Part shown: positions 1 to 7,441 of the stretch, piece by piece
Layout of the letters: each line of letters starts with the position of its first letter
Numbering within the stretch: position 1 is the first letter of the stretch
Origin: JADZEJ01 sp964426815
GTDB taxonomy: Bacteria; Patescibacteriota; Patescibacteriia; 2-12-FULL-60-25
Direction of reading: 5' to 3'
Assembly (NCBI GenBank): GCA_964426815.1
Contig: CAYRRZ010000013.1
Coordinates: forward strand, 1 to 25,898
Length of the DNA: 25,898 nucleotides
Program-made: the position numbers and the translations under genes
Notes under the pieces: model-generated
The model's database searches: none
What the model was told of the DNA's origin: nothing
Seen by the model: the letters and a program-made list of their open reading frames with translations, nothing else

Positions 1-259
1 CGGCACACTCGATGCACCACAGCGTCCAAATAAGAATATCTAGTCTTTTTTGTGAGATGGGATTTTCGCAGCTAATACAGATGCCATAGGTAGCGCCCAA
101 CTCAATCCCCATAAGAGCCGCTTCCAACAGCCGCATTTCAACTGCAAGCTGTCTTGCCATCGCTCGTTCGGTACAAGCGAGATAGGTTGTCTGTATTTCA
201 CGATACCGTTTTTGAACATGCTCAATCCACTGGATCTGGGTCAATCGTTCTGTTTCCAT
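1..259 (-). CDS. DksA/TraR-family C4 zinc-finger protein (partial)
   Basis: The reading frame starts at the ATG at 259 and stays open to base 1, so the C-terminus lies outside the window. A clear GGAGG Shine-Dalgarno sequence sits about 7 bases upstream. The visible 86 residues form a helical N-terminal part followed by YGICISC and, about 20 residues later, WCIEC. These two Cys pairs are the four-cysteine zinc finger of the DksA/TraR family, and the spacing and the PI...RL residues between them also fit. Family members bind the RNA polymerase secondary channel and adjust transcription initiation; many short relatives are uncharacterised. The gene is 61 bases downstream of the pilus ATPase on the same strand and may be co-transcribed. 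The acidic coiled-coil tip residues that define true DksA are not evident, so only the family is claimed. Confidence 0.8.
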   Translation of the reverse strand, partial: METERLTQIQWIEHVQKRYREIQTTYLACTERAMARQLAVEMRLLEAALMGIELGATYGICISCENPISQKRLDILIWTLWCIECA

Positions 260-320
260 GCCAACCTCCAACAATGTCAAAAGAACCTAGCTTCAAGTTT
301 CGATAAAATCAGGTCAAATG

Positions 321-2150
321 TCAAACGGCTTCGTCAGGCGTGTCCTCTTGAACCGAAACAAATTCTGCGACACGTAGCACTTCTTCAATACTGGTTAATC
401 CATCCAAAGCTTTTAAGATCCCGTCTTGCGCCATGGTGATCATGCCATTTTTAAGCGCAATATCAATCATGTCGTATTCAGACACCTTGCCCGACAAAAT
501 GAGTTTTTCAATATCCTTGGTCATTGGGAAGATTTCATAAATACCCAAACGACCCTTGTACCCATTTTCAACACCTGCCTTTGGTTCAAAAAATTGAAGA
601 TTGTTTAAATCAACTTTGTATTCTTTTAAAATGTCTGGTTGTAAGCGACCGAGCTCAGCTTTGACCTGGGCGAGTAAACTCTCAGATAGCACCGCAGGAA
701 CTTTATGTTCAGGATTCAAGCGTTTCACCAAGCGCTGGCCAATAATACAATTGATGGCTGGTGCGAGAAGAAAAGGTTTAACTCCCATCGACAAAAAACG
801 GGGGACAGCACCGGCCGCGCTATTGGTATGAATGGTTGAAACCACCAAGTGACCCGTTAAAGCAGCTTGAATCGAAATCTCGGCCGTTTCAAGGTCGCGG
901 ATTTCACCAACCATGACCACATCTGGATCTTGGCGCAAAATAGAACGCAAGCCACCGGCAAAGGTATATCCCTTTGCATGGTCAATCTGACTTTGATTAA
1001 CACCTTGTAACTTATATTCGACCGGATCTTCAAGCGTAATAATTTTAATATCTTCGGTATTCAAACGCTTCAAAATTGCATACAGCGTCGTTGTTTTACC
1101 GGACCCAGTCGGACCAGTCGTCACAATCATGCCATTTGGCTTTTCGATTTCAGCCTTCAGGGCTTCCCAGGCGCGACCACGAACACCCAATTGCTCAAAT
1201 TCTAATGCAATCGACTTTGGTCTGAGCAAACGCATGACGACAGATTCACCAAAAGCCGTTGGCAAAAAAGACGCACGGATATCAATCTTTTCATTCGATA
1301 GGTAAATCGTAATGCGTCCATCTTGTGGCACTTCGCCAATATTGATCTTTACCCCAGCTAATAACTTAAAACGTCCGATAAGCTGTTTCCAGGCATCGCG
1401 TGGCATCCGAGCGGCATCATGCAAGTCACCATCCATGCGATAGCGAATACGAACACCATTTTCTTCAGCTTCAATATGCACGTCAGACGCATCGAGCTTG
1501 ATCGCGCCACCTAAAATCAAAGCCACGGCATCCGTGGTGTTTACCTTTTGAATGGTTTCCTGCAGCTTTTTTAAGTCAGTCGTTTCTTCGGCGTATTTCT
1601 TCAGGGTCGCTTCTTCAATTCGAACGCCATAGATGACCTCCCGAATTTCGGGGAGCGCATCGTACAGCTTCATGGCCATCTTGAAGCTTTCTTCAGAAAT
1701 CACGTAGATCTGAACATTGGCAGCCTGATCTTTTGCGAGCTTGATCGCATAATCCTCAACTTCTTTACCTGGCTTTGCGGTAGCGATGCGCAATTCATCG
1801 TTCAGCTTCAAAAAGGCGACCAAGCGCATGCGTTCTGCATCTGGACGTGAGATGAGAGCTAAAGCTTCTGGTGCAATCGGAAACCCTTTTAAATTGATAT
1901 AGGGGAGACCGGAGCTTCCGGCTAGCTCTTGAGCCAATTCCTCGACTTCGCGTAAGCGAATATCATCCATCCGCTCTTCGAGCTTGCCTGCTGGGGTAGA
2001 TGGAATGGCTTTACCTGCAACCTTTGGCTTTTCTTTTAACTTCGGCGCCTGCATCAGCGGACTTGCCGCTACTGGATTGGGATTTTCTGGTTTCTTAAAC
2101 AAGTCCTCAATCGATTGAGCGCGAGTCGGTTTTGCAGGTTGTTGAGCCAT
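321..2150 (-). CDS. pilB: Type IV pilus assembly / type II secretion ATPase, PilB/GspE family
   Basis: This 609-residue protein is a hexameric AAA-like ATPase that powers pilus extension or pseudopilus assembly at the cytoplasmic membrane. After a proline-rich N-terminus (about 1-50) comes an N-terminal secretion-ATPase domain. The catalytic core has Walker A GPTGSGKTTT (about residue 345), an Asp box ITLEDPVEY, Walker B DPDVVMVGEIRD (about 410) and a His box GHLVVSTIHTN. The C-terminal GYKGRLGIYEIFPM motif is typical of PilB/GspE. The tetracysteine zinc site that normally precedes GYKGR is absent: there is no cysteine in that stretch. The ATG lies 9 bases after the stop of the upstream membrane-protein gene, suggesting one transcript. 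There is no evident Shine-Dalgarno sequence. Choice of pilB over gspE rests on general frequency, not on neighbours. Confidence 0.9.
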   Translation of the reverse strand: MAQQPAKPTRAQSIEDLFKKPENPNPVAASPLMQAPKLKEKPKVAGKAIPSTPAGKLEERMDDIRLREVEELAQELAGSSGLPYINLKGFPIAPEALALISRPDAERMRLVAFLKLNDELRIATAKPGKEVEDYAIKLAKDQAANVQIYVISEESFKMAMKLYDALPEIREVIYGVRIEEATLKKYAEETTDLKKLQETIQKVNTTDAVALILGGAIKLDASDVHIEAEENGVRIRYRMDGDLHDAARMPRDAWKQLIGRFKLLAGVKINIGEVPQDGRITIYLSNEKIDIRASFLPTAFGESVVMRLLRPKSIALEFEQLGVRGRAWEALKAEIEKPNGMIVTTGPTGSGKTTTLYAILKRLNTEDIKIITLEDPVEYKLQGVNQSQIDHAKGYTFAGGLRSILRQDPDVVMVGEIRDLETAEISIQAALTGHLVVSTIHTNSAAGAVPRFLSMGVKPFLLAPAINCIIGQRLVKRLNPEHKVPAVLSESLLAQVKAELGRLQPDILKEYKVDLNNLQFFEPKAGVENGYKGRLGIYEIFPMTKDIEKLILSGKVSEYDMIDIALKNGMITMAQDGILKALDGLTSIEEVLRVAEFVSVQEDTPDEAV

Positions 2151-2159
2151 ATCCGTAAA

Positions 2160-3185
2160 TTACCGTTCGAACGAATAACGACCGGTCAATTGGCGATAGA
2201 TACGATGCAATTTGGCTACGGCGCCACCTTCACCGATGCGGCGATAGAGATAGGTCCAGGTTGCATACTGAAAATGTGTCAAAAAAGCGATACCTAAACA
2301 GAAAGATAAGAACAAAAGACCTACGCCAACGCCTGTCGCTAAGTAGTACAAGCCAGCTGAATCCAAGGCGGCAGAAGTAATGATCGCCATGACAATTGGG
2401 ATAATCGCCACAAAAGCAAAACCAACAAAAGCGATCACAAAAACCGCAGCGATCAAAGTCTGCATCGCGGCTGTCTCTAAGGTAATGATCCAGTGGCGTT
2501 TGAAGAGTTCATATCCACGAGCCAGGGCCTGCGCAGCGGTCGCTCCTTGAAGAATCAAGGCATTCAAAGCAAAGATCTGCACAATCGTAATCACGATCTG
2601 TAAACCAGAGAACACGATAAAAGACAGAAGATAGAGTACCCAATGCGCATTCCCACCAGAGGCAAGATTAATCGCAAGAGGAATAGCGACCAAAAAGCGC
2701 AGGATCCACAAGAAAGACAAAGAAACGGCATTCAACGCAGCTACCGGCCAAAAGGCCTTACCACCCACCCGGAGCGACATCAGGAGTCCGGCTGGTTCGC
2801 CACGGCGGCGTGCACCAAGGGCATACACCAGTCCACCCTGGCAGATACAGGCAAAAGCCAAGACGGCAACAACGAGAATAGCAATGATAAGTACCAACTG
2901 AAGCCCAAAGATAATATTCAAATAACTCCCGGCGCGATTGGCTGCCATCACAAAACCAGCGCCAATCGAAGCCACGATCTGACCTCGTTCAGTGAGTGAA
3001 GGGCCACTCGTTGAAACCGTGTCAAAACCCTTCCACAAAATATCGTAAACACCTGCGCTAAAAATAAAAGAAGCGACAAAGGCGAGTGGCCACAAGTGCC
3101 GGTCGTGCCAAGCTGCATGAAAAGCTTGTTTCACAACCTCGCGATAGACCGAGGTGTCTTTTTTCTGAAGGTTCGTACGAAGCAT
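2160..3185 (-). CDS. Polytopic membrane protein of unknown function
   Basis: The 341-residue product begins with a basic cytoplasmic-looking segment (about 1-30) and then has roughly six hydrophobic segments: near residues 33-50, 90-120, 140-165, 180-210, 230-265 and 275-300. It ends in a basic tail. The layout resembles the loosely defined families of bacterial proteins with a six-helix membrane domain (DUF4013 or glycerophosphodiester phosphodiesterase membrane-domain type), but no diagnostic motif was found, so no function is assigned. It is the promoter-proximal gene of a probable operon with the pilus ATPase 9 bases downstream, so a role in the pilus or envelope is possible but unproven. 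An extended -10 element just upstream suggests a leader of only about 6 bases. Confidence 0.8.
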   Translation of the reverse strand: MLRTNLQKKDTSVYREVVKQAFHAAWHDRHLWPLAFVASFIFSAGVYDILWKGFDTVSTSGPSLTERGQIVASIGAGFVMAANRAGSYLNIIFGLQLVLIIAILVVAVLAFACICQGGLVYALGARRRGEPAGLLMSLRVGGKAFWPVAALNAVSLSFLWILRFLVAIPLAINLASGGNAHWVLYLLSFIVFSGLQIVITIVQIFALNALILQGATAAQALARGYELFKRHWIITLETAAMQTLIAAVFVIAFVGFAFVAIIPIVMAIITSAALDSAGLYYLATGVGVGLLFLSFCLGIAFLTHFQYATWTYLYRRIGEGGAVAKLHRIYRQLTGRYSFER

Positions 3186-3197
3186 AGATTTGCCTTT

Positions 3198-3206
3198 ATC
3201 ATATCA
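3198..3206 (-). promoter_or_regulatory. Extended -10 promoter for the membrane protein/pilB pair
   Basis: On the minus strand TGATATGAT matches an extended -10 (TG-n-TATGAT). Transcription would start near 3191, about 6 bases before the ATG at 3185. No good -35 is seen at 17 bases, as is usual for extended -10 promoters. Confidence 0.5.
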
Positions 3207-3225
3207 CGTCGGAGGAATGAATTCT

Positions 3226-3300
3226 CGTCATTGCAAGGAGCGGACGCGACATGGCGATCCTGAAGCTTTTGACCGAACGTATGAGGCCCCAAAATGACGA
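3226..3300. repeat. Short inverted-repeat-bounded intergenic element (REP/MITE-like)
   Basis: About 75 bases between the membrane-protein promoter and the ftsH terminator are bounded by a perfect 8-base inverted repeat, TCGTCATT and AATGACGA. The interior is GC-rich and noncoding (GGAGCGGACGCGACATGG). The style resembles dispersed extragenic repeats, but it differs from the two related copies at 7275 and 16171. Only one copy is seen here, so repeat status is inferred. Confidence 0.4.
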
Positions 3301-3303
3301 ATA

Positions 3304-3338
3304 AAAAAATCAGCGAGACCGAGGCTCGCTGATTTTTT
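3304..3338 (-). terminator. Rho-independent terminator of ftsH
   Basis: AATCAGCGAG pairs with CTCGCTGATT around a 7-base loop, flanked by A and T runs. It lies 8 bases past the ftsH stop codon. The A/T symmetry means it could also work in the other direction. Confidence 0.85.
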
Positions 3339-3345
3339 TAGGCTT

Positions 3346-5190
3346 CTACGCCTTCATGACATTTTTTGCATTTGCCGGAGGTAAACCGATGGCTTGGTTA
3401 AATGCCTCGCGTTCCAAGGTTTCAACCACGATCAGCTTTTCAACAATCCGATCCATAGCAGCTCGATTGTTTGCAATCAGTTCTTTTGCCGTGGCTAAAC
3501 CTTCGCTAATCAGACGATCGATTTCTTTATCAATGGTATTTGCTTTTGATTCAGAGTAGTCGCGATTTTCATGAATCTCACGACCCAAGAAAATCATATC
3601 TTCGCGTTCGCCATACACCCGAGGTCCGAGTTCAGGGCTCATGCCCCACTGGGTCACCATATTGCGTGCCAAGCGTGTCGCATTCTTCATGTCGCTTGAA
3701 GCACCTGTTGTGATGTCTCCAAAAAAGGCGAATTCAGCGGCATATCCACCCAACATCACGGCTAAGTCCTCTTGATATTCTTCGCGGCGACGCATGCTGC
3801 GATCTTCAGTTGGCATCTTGAGCGTATACCCGGCGGCACGGCCACGCGAGATAATGGACACCTTATGCACCGGATCGGCATGTGGGAGTAGGTGAGCGAC
3901 CAAGGCATGACCCGCTTCATGATAGGCCGTAATCTTACGCTCCTCATCATTCATCACATGGCTCTTGCGCTCAGGTCCAAGCAAAACCTTTTCAATCGAA
4001 TCAAGCAACATCTGCATCGGGATTTCTTTAAGACCCTTACGCGCTGCCAAGATAGCGGCTTCATTCAACAGGTTCATCAGATCTGCACCGGTAAAGCCAG
4101 GAGTACGGGCAGCTAAGGTGCGCAGATCTACATCAGTCGACATTGGTTTGTTGCGTGCATGGACGCCTAAGATTTCTGCACGATCATTCAAGTCTGGTGG
4201 ATCAAGCATCACGCGGCGATCAAAGCGGCCTGGGCGAAGCAGGGCAGAATCTAAAACATCTGGACGATTGGTCGCTGCGACCACGATCACGCCATTATTG
4301 GCTTCAAAGCCATCCATCTCAACCAAGATCTGATTCAAGGTCTGTTCACGTTCATCATGCGAACCGCCAACACCAGAACCGCGTTGACGACCAACCGCAT
4401 CGATTTCATCGATAAAGATGATACATGGGGCTTCTTTTTTGGCTTTAGAAAACAAATCACGCACACGTGATGCACCAACACCCACAAACATTTCAACAAA
4501 TTCAGAACCCGAAATCTGGAAAAAAGGCACATCTGCTTCACCAGCAACCGCACGAGCAAGTAAGGTTTTACCCGTACCTGGGCTACCCATAAGCAAGACG
4601 CCCTTTGGAATCTTCGCTCCCAACTGGGTGAACTTATCCGGCTGCTTCAAGAATTCAACAATTTCCGACAGTTCATCCTTTGCTTCTTTGACACCGGCGA
4701 CATCTTTAAAGGTTACTTTCTGTTCGCCATCCTTTGTCATGTCGCGCACATTGGTCGAGCCAAACATCATGGCGCGATTATTTTGTCCCTGCGCCTGGCG
4801 CATCAAGAAAAACATAAAGGCGATCACAATCGCGACCGGCAAGATATTCTGCAAGAACAAGCCAAGCCAATAGCCAAAACCGCTGCCATCTTTCACATCT
4901 ACCGGCACGGCTAAGACTTTGTCTGAAGGCACGCCATAGTTTTTGAGCACGGTCGAGAGCGAGTCATTCGATTCCTTGGTTGAGTGCAAAACGGTCTTAT
5001 CTTTTAAGATTGCCTCAACTTCGCTGCCTCGAATGGTGATCGATGTAATGTTTCCGTCTTGGACATCGCGCGCAATCCGAGTCAAATCAACTCTTTGGCT
5101 CTTGCCGTCCAGGTTCACAAAGGAAAGCGTGACGCCGATAAGCGCCAAGCATCCCAGAAAAATGAGGATATTTCGGAGGGTTTGATTCAT
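3346..5190 (-). CDS. ftsH: ATP-dependent zinc metalloprotease FtsH
   Basis: The 614-residue product is the membrane-anchored AAA+ protease that degrades misfolded membrane proteins and selected regulators. Transmembrane helix 1 is at about residues 7-25, a short extracytoplasmic domain follows, and helix 2 is at about 107-131. The AAA domain has Walker A GSPGTGKT (about 202), the pore/Walker B region with FIDEIDAVGRQR (about 258-270) and the second region of homology ATNRPDVLDSALLRPGRFDRR (split here by eye at about 310-330). The zinc-protease motif HEAGH is at about 424. Length and domain order are normal for FtsH. It is a single-gene unit: the rpsA terminator lies upstream and its own terminator follows. 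The leader appears to be only about 8 bases and lacks a Shine-Dalgarno sequence. Confidence 0.97.
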   Translation of the reverse strand: MNQTLRNILIFLGCLALIGVTLSFVNLDGKSQRVDLTRIARDVQDGNITSITIRGSEVEAILKDKTVLHSTKESNDSLSTVLKNYGVPSDKVLAVPVDVKDGSGFGYWLGLFLQNILPVAIVIAFMFFLMRQAQGQNNRAMMFGSTNVRDMTKDGEQKVTFKDVAGVKEAKDELSEIVEFLKQPDKFTQLGAKIPKGVLLMGSPGTGKTLLARAVAGEADVPFFQISGSEFVEMFVGVGASRVRDLFSKAKKEAPCIIFIDEIDAVGRQRGSGVGGSHDEREQTLNQILVEMDGFEANNGVIVVAATNRPDVLDSALLRPGRFDRRVMLDPPDLNDRAEILGVHARNKPMSTDVDLRTLAARTPGFTGADLMNLLNEAAILAARKGLKEIPMQMLLDSIEKVLLGPERKSHVMNDEERKITAYHEAGHALVAHLLPHADPVHKVSIISRGRAAGYTLKMPTEDRSMRRREEYQEDLAVMLGGYAAEFAFFGDITTGASSDMKNATRLARNMVTQWGMSPELGPRVYGEREDMIFLGREIHENRDYSESKANTIDKEIDRLISEGLATAKELIANNRAAMDRIVEKLIVVETLEREAFNQAIGLPPANAKNVMKA

Positions 5191-5204
5191 ACGATAGTTA
5201 AGCC

Positions 5205-5233
5205 AATTTAACGGAAAAGGGCCAAACTGTCTA
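5205..5233 (-). promoter_or_regulatory. Candidate ftsH promoter
   Basis: On the minus strand TAGACA is followed by a 17-base spacer and TAAATT. The predicted start near 5198 gives a leader of about 8 bases before the ATG at 5190. Confidence 0.45.
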
Positions 5234-5249
5234 CCAGCGACCCCAGATA

Positions 5250-5285
5250 CAAAAATCCCCCAAAGCTCGGTGAGCGACGGGGGAT
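5250..5285 (-). terminator. Rho-independent terminator of rpsA
   Basis: On the minus strand ATCCCCC and GGGGGAT form a stem around a loop containing GTCGCTC and GAGC, followed by TTTTTGT. It begins 14 bases past the rpsA stop. A near copy terminates the cyclase gene at 24183. Confidence 0.85.
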
Positions 5286-5298
5286 ATCTGTATCTTAT

Positions 5299-6390
5299 TT
5301 ATTGTTTCTTGAGCGAGAGACCAAGGCGATGATTTTCCGGGTCAATCGAGACCACACGGAAGTCGAATTCATCACCAACGCGCGCAATTTCGTTCACATC
5401 CTTGACTGGCTTTGCCGACAATTCGGAAATATGAGCCAAACCATGAATATCTGGATCCAATTCGACAAACAAACCGAATGGATTGATCTTGAGCACGCGA
5501 CCCTTCACCATCTGATTGACCTTGAAGCGTTCACCAACGGATTTCCAAGGATCATCGACGAGCTTCTTCATGGAGAGGAAGATCTTTGAACCTTCGATAT
5601 TGATGATTTCAGCGGCCACATGGTCACCAACCTTGAGCACATCACGAGGATGGTCAATGCGCTGCCAAGCGATTTCTGAAATGTGAACCAAGCCTTCAAG
5701 ATTTTCGTCAAAGCGGACAAAAGCACCGAAGTCGGTCACGGCTGTGACATCACCTTCGACCTTATCGCCTGGCTTGTACTTGGAGAGCACCGAGACCTGC
5801 TTGGTTTCCCAAACGGCCTTTTCGGAGACAATCAATTTGTCGCCTTCTTCATTGACATCAATGATTTTGACATCAATGTTTGTGCCAACGAGGCTCTTTA
5901 ACTTCTCAAGAATCTTGCCCTTTTCGCCACCGCTCACGCGAGGATAGTTTTCAGGGGAGAGCTGAGAGACTGGTAAGAAGCCACCAACGCCTTCAATGCG
6001 GATAATGAGACCGCCCTTGTTGGCTTCGAGAACCTTCACGGACACAGGATCATTGATCGCCATGAGTTCGCGCAATTTGTCCCAAGACTTCTTGCGATCA
6101 GCGCCCTTCAAGCTAAGCTCGAGTTCACCGAATTCATTGTCGAGTTCGATCACGGTCGTTTCAACATCATCACCAACGGTGAGATGCATGCTTGGGTCGA
6201 GTTCTGGACCGCGCACCAAACCAATGGCCAAGCCACCGATATCGATACGGATTTCATTGCGACCAACAGCAATCACGGTACCCTTAACTACGTCACCAAC
6301 CTTTGGATAGTGCAATAAATGAGCCAATGACTCATCTTGCATCATTTTGCCGATCTCCGTTGTAGGAGCCTGGGCCACAGCGTCTGCCAT
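5299..6390 (-). CDS. rpsA: 30S ribosomal protein S1 (four S1 domains)
   Basis: This 363-residue protein carries four S1 RNA-binding (OB-fold) domains, at roughly residues 28-95, 110-192, 205-275 and 290-361. The third and fourth contain the canonical GDKVEGDVTAVTDFGAFV and VKGRVLKINPFGLFVEL patterns with HISEL/HISEI. Four domains is shorter than the six of Escherichia coli S1 and matches Gram-positive-like and Patescibacteria forms. S1 helps the 30S subunit bind mRNA, which matters in a genome where many starts here lack a Shine-Dalgarno sequence. The ATG at 6390 is the only in-frame ATG near the domain start, although a GGAGG lies about 28 bases upstream, too far for a normal ribosome-binding site. 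The leader is about 80 bases; S1 autoregulation at its own leader is known in other bacteria and is possible here. Confidence 0.93.
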   Translation of the reverse strand: MADAVAQAPTTEIGKMMQDESLAHLLHYPKVGDVVKGTVIAVGRNEIRIDIGGLAIGLVRGPELDPSMHLTVGDDVETTVIELDNEFGELELSLKGADRKKSWDKLRELMAINDPVSVKVLEANKGGLIIRIEGVGGFLPVSQLSPENYPRVSGGEKGKILEKLKSLVGTNIDVKIIDVNEEGDKLIVSEKAVWETKQVSVLSKYKPGDKVEGDVTAVTDFGAFVRFDENLEGLVHISEIAWQRIDHPRDVLKVGDHVAAEIINIEGSKIFLSMKKLVDDPWKSVGERFKVNQMVKGRVLKINPFGLFVELDPDIHGLAHISELSAKPVKDVNEIARVGDEFDFRVVSIDPENHRLGLSLKKQ

Positions 6391-6477
6391 AGATGTATCT
6401 GAAACGGATTTCTTAGCTTCCTCCGCATGGTTTAGAGAAAAAACACGGTTAGGGAAGCTCTCTGATTCAGTGGCACC

Positions 6478-6506
6478 ATCCTACCCGATTTCCCTGCTTT
6501 TGACAA
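6478..6506 (-). promoter_or_regulatory. Promoter for rpsA
   Basis: On the minus strand TTGTCA, a 17-base spacer and TAGGAT form a sigma-70-type promoter. The start near 6471 gives a leader of about 80 bases, the longest housekeeping leader in the window. Confidence 0.55.
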
Positions 6507-6552
6507 CCCCTAGCCTGCCTATGAACGGGATGCTGCACGCTGGGTACTTTAT

Positions 6553-6561
6553 TGCTATACT
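6553..6561 (+). promoter_or_regulatory. Extended -10 promoter producing a leaderless mRNA
   Basis: TGCTATACT is an extended -10 (TG-n-TATACT). Its last base is exactly 7 positions before base 6568, the A of the ATG, so transcription is predicted to start at the start codon. No Shine-Dalgarno sequence is present. Confidence 0.6.
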
Positions 6562-6567
6562 TCGCAC

Positions 6568-7254
6568 ATGTCCGACCTTTTTCTTGATCTCCGAAACCAC
6601 CCTCGTGTCATTGATTTTTTGCAGGAGGGGATTCCCTATGCCGAAGGCCCAGAGGGCGAAGCGGCAGCCAAGCTCGCCCAAGTCTATGATGATGGCGGCA
6701 AGCTCTCTACCTCAACCTTGGCTGATGCTGCGCGCAAGCTCGGTAAAGCGATTTGGCCTGCTCGCCAAGGTCTAAAGCGTTGGATAAAGCAAGAAGCTGC
6801 TGAGCATGAATGGACCCAGATTAAGGCTGCTTTACGTCCTTCAACCTCACACCTGGTTTCGCGTTTGCATAAAGTGCTTGAGGTAGAACATCTTGATGAC
6901 TTGCTCGCGCATCCTGATGCAGAACTCGCGCTTAAAGATGAGGACCGCGAAGAAATTCGTCATATTCGAGATCAGATTTTTCTCGATGCCTGGAAAAAAC
7001 ATCGCGAACACTTACGGGTCTATATCGAAGAAGCGCAAGCCGAATTGCGTGGCTATATCCGCCGCTTCGACATGCTGCGCGATTTAGCAACCGGACTCCC
7101 GCCATCTTTTTCTTCGGAGATTCTCTCCAAGATTGAGCACTATGAAGACCGCGTCTTCTTCCAATTCGAAACTTTGAGCATGGAGATGCTAGATGATGAA
7201 ATCCGCTACTACACCGACCAAAAAGAAATCACCCCTTTCGAAGATGCGATATAA
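6568..7254 (+). CDS. Conserved-looking soluble protein of unknown function
   Basis: The 228-residue product is not recognised. It is mostly helical in composition, rich in Asp, Glu, Arg and Lys, with no signal peptide, no membrane segment and no cysteine. The middle (about 80-190) is strongly charged with long predicted helices (DEDREEIRHIRDQ, HREHLRVYIEEAQAELRG), suggestive of a helical bundle or coiled coil. The N-terminus reads like a compact helical domain. The gene diverges from rpsA across about 177 bases and ends before a repeat and a shared terminator. The chosen ATG is supported by the extended -10 placed for leaderless transcription. Codon use resembles its housekeeping neighbours. 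Confidence 0.8.
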   Translation: MSDLFLDLRNHPRVIDFLQEGIPYAEGPEGEAAAKLAQVYDDGGKLSTSTLADAARKLGKAIWPARQGLKRWIKQEAAEHEWTQIKAALRPSTSHLVSRLHKVLEVEHLDDLLAHPDAELALKDEDREEIRHIRDQIFLDAWKKHREHLRVYIEEAQAELRGYIRRFDMLRDLATGLPPSFSSEILSKIEHYEDRVFFQFETLSMEMLDDEIRYYTDQKEITPFEDAI

Positions 7255-7274
7255 AAACATCGGAACGGAACATC

Positions 7275-7375
7275 TGTCGTCTCGACCGAAGCAGTAGCGA
7301 AGTGGAGAGATCTTCGGCCGGTCGAGGAGATTCTTCGACTCCATTCCGTTTCACTCCATTCCGCTCAGGATGACA
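7275..7375. repeat. Dispersed hairpin repeat (REP-like), copy 1
   Basis: This noncoding stretch runs from TGTCGTCTCGACCGAAGC to GCTCAGGATGACA. Its right part, about 35 bases ending in CATTCCGCTCAGGATGACA, is nearly identical to the right part of the element at 16171-16273. The left part also shares GAAGCAGTAGCGAAG-like sequence with that copy. Internal self-complementary segments (GTCTCGACCG / CGGCCGGTCGAG) suggest hairpins. Confidence 0.65.
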
Positions 7376-7400
7376 AAGAAGAAGGTATAACCATCAAACA

Positions 7401-7434
7401 AAACAGCCCCGACATGTGTCGGGGCTGTTTTTAT
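7401..7434. terminator. Bidirectional Rho-independent terminator
   Basis: AAACAGCCCCGA pairs with TCGGGGCTGTTT around CATGTG, with A and T runs on the two sides. It separates the convergent genes ending at 7254 and 7442 and can serve both. Confidence 0.85.
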
Positions 7435-7441
7435 ATCCATT

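Noticed and set aside
40..225. 61-residue minus-strand frame near the left edge
   Set aside because: It is out of frame with the DksA/TraR zinc-finger gene that covers the same bases and has the convincing motif and ribosome-binding site.
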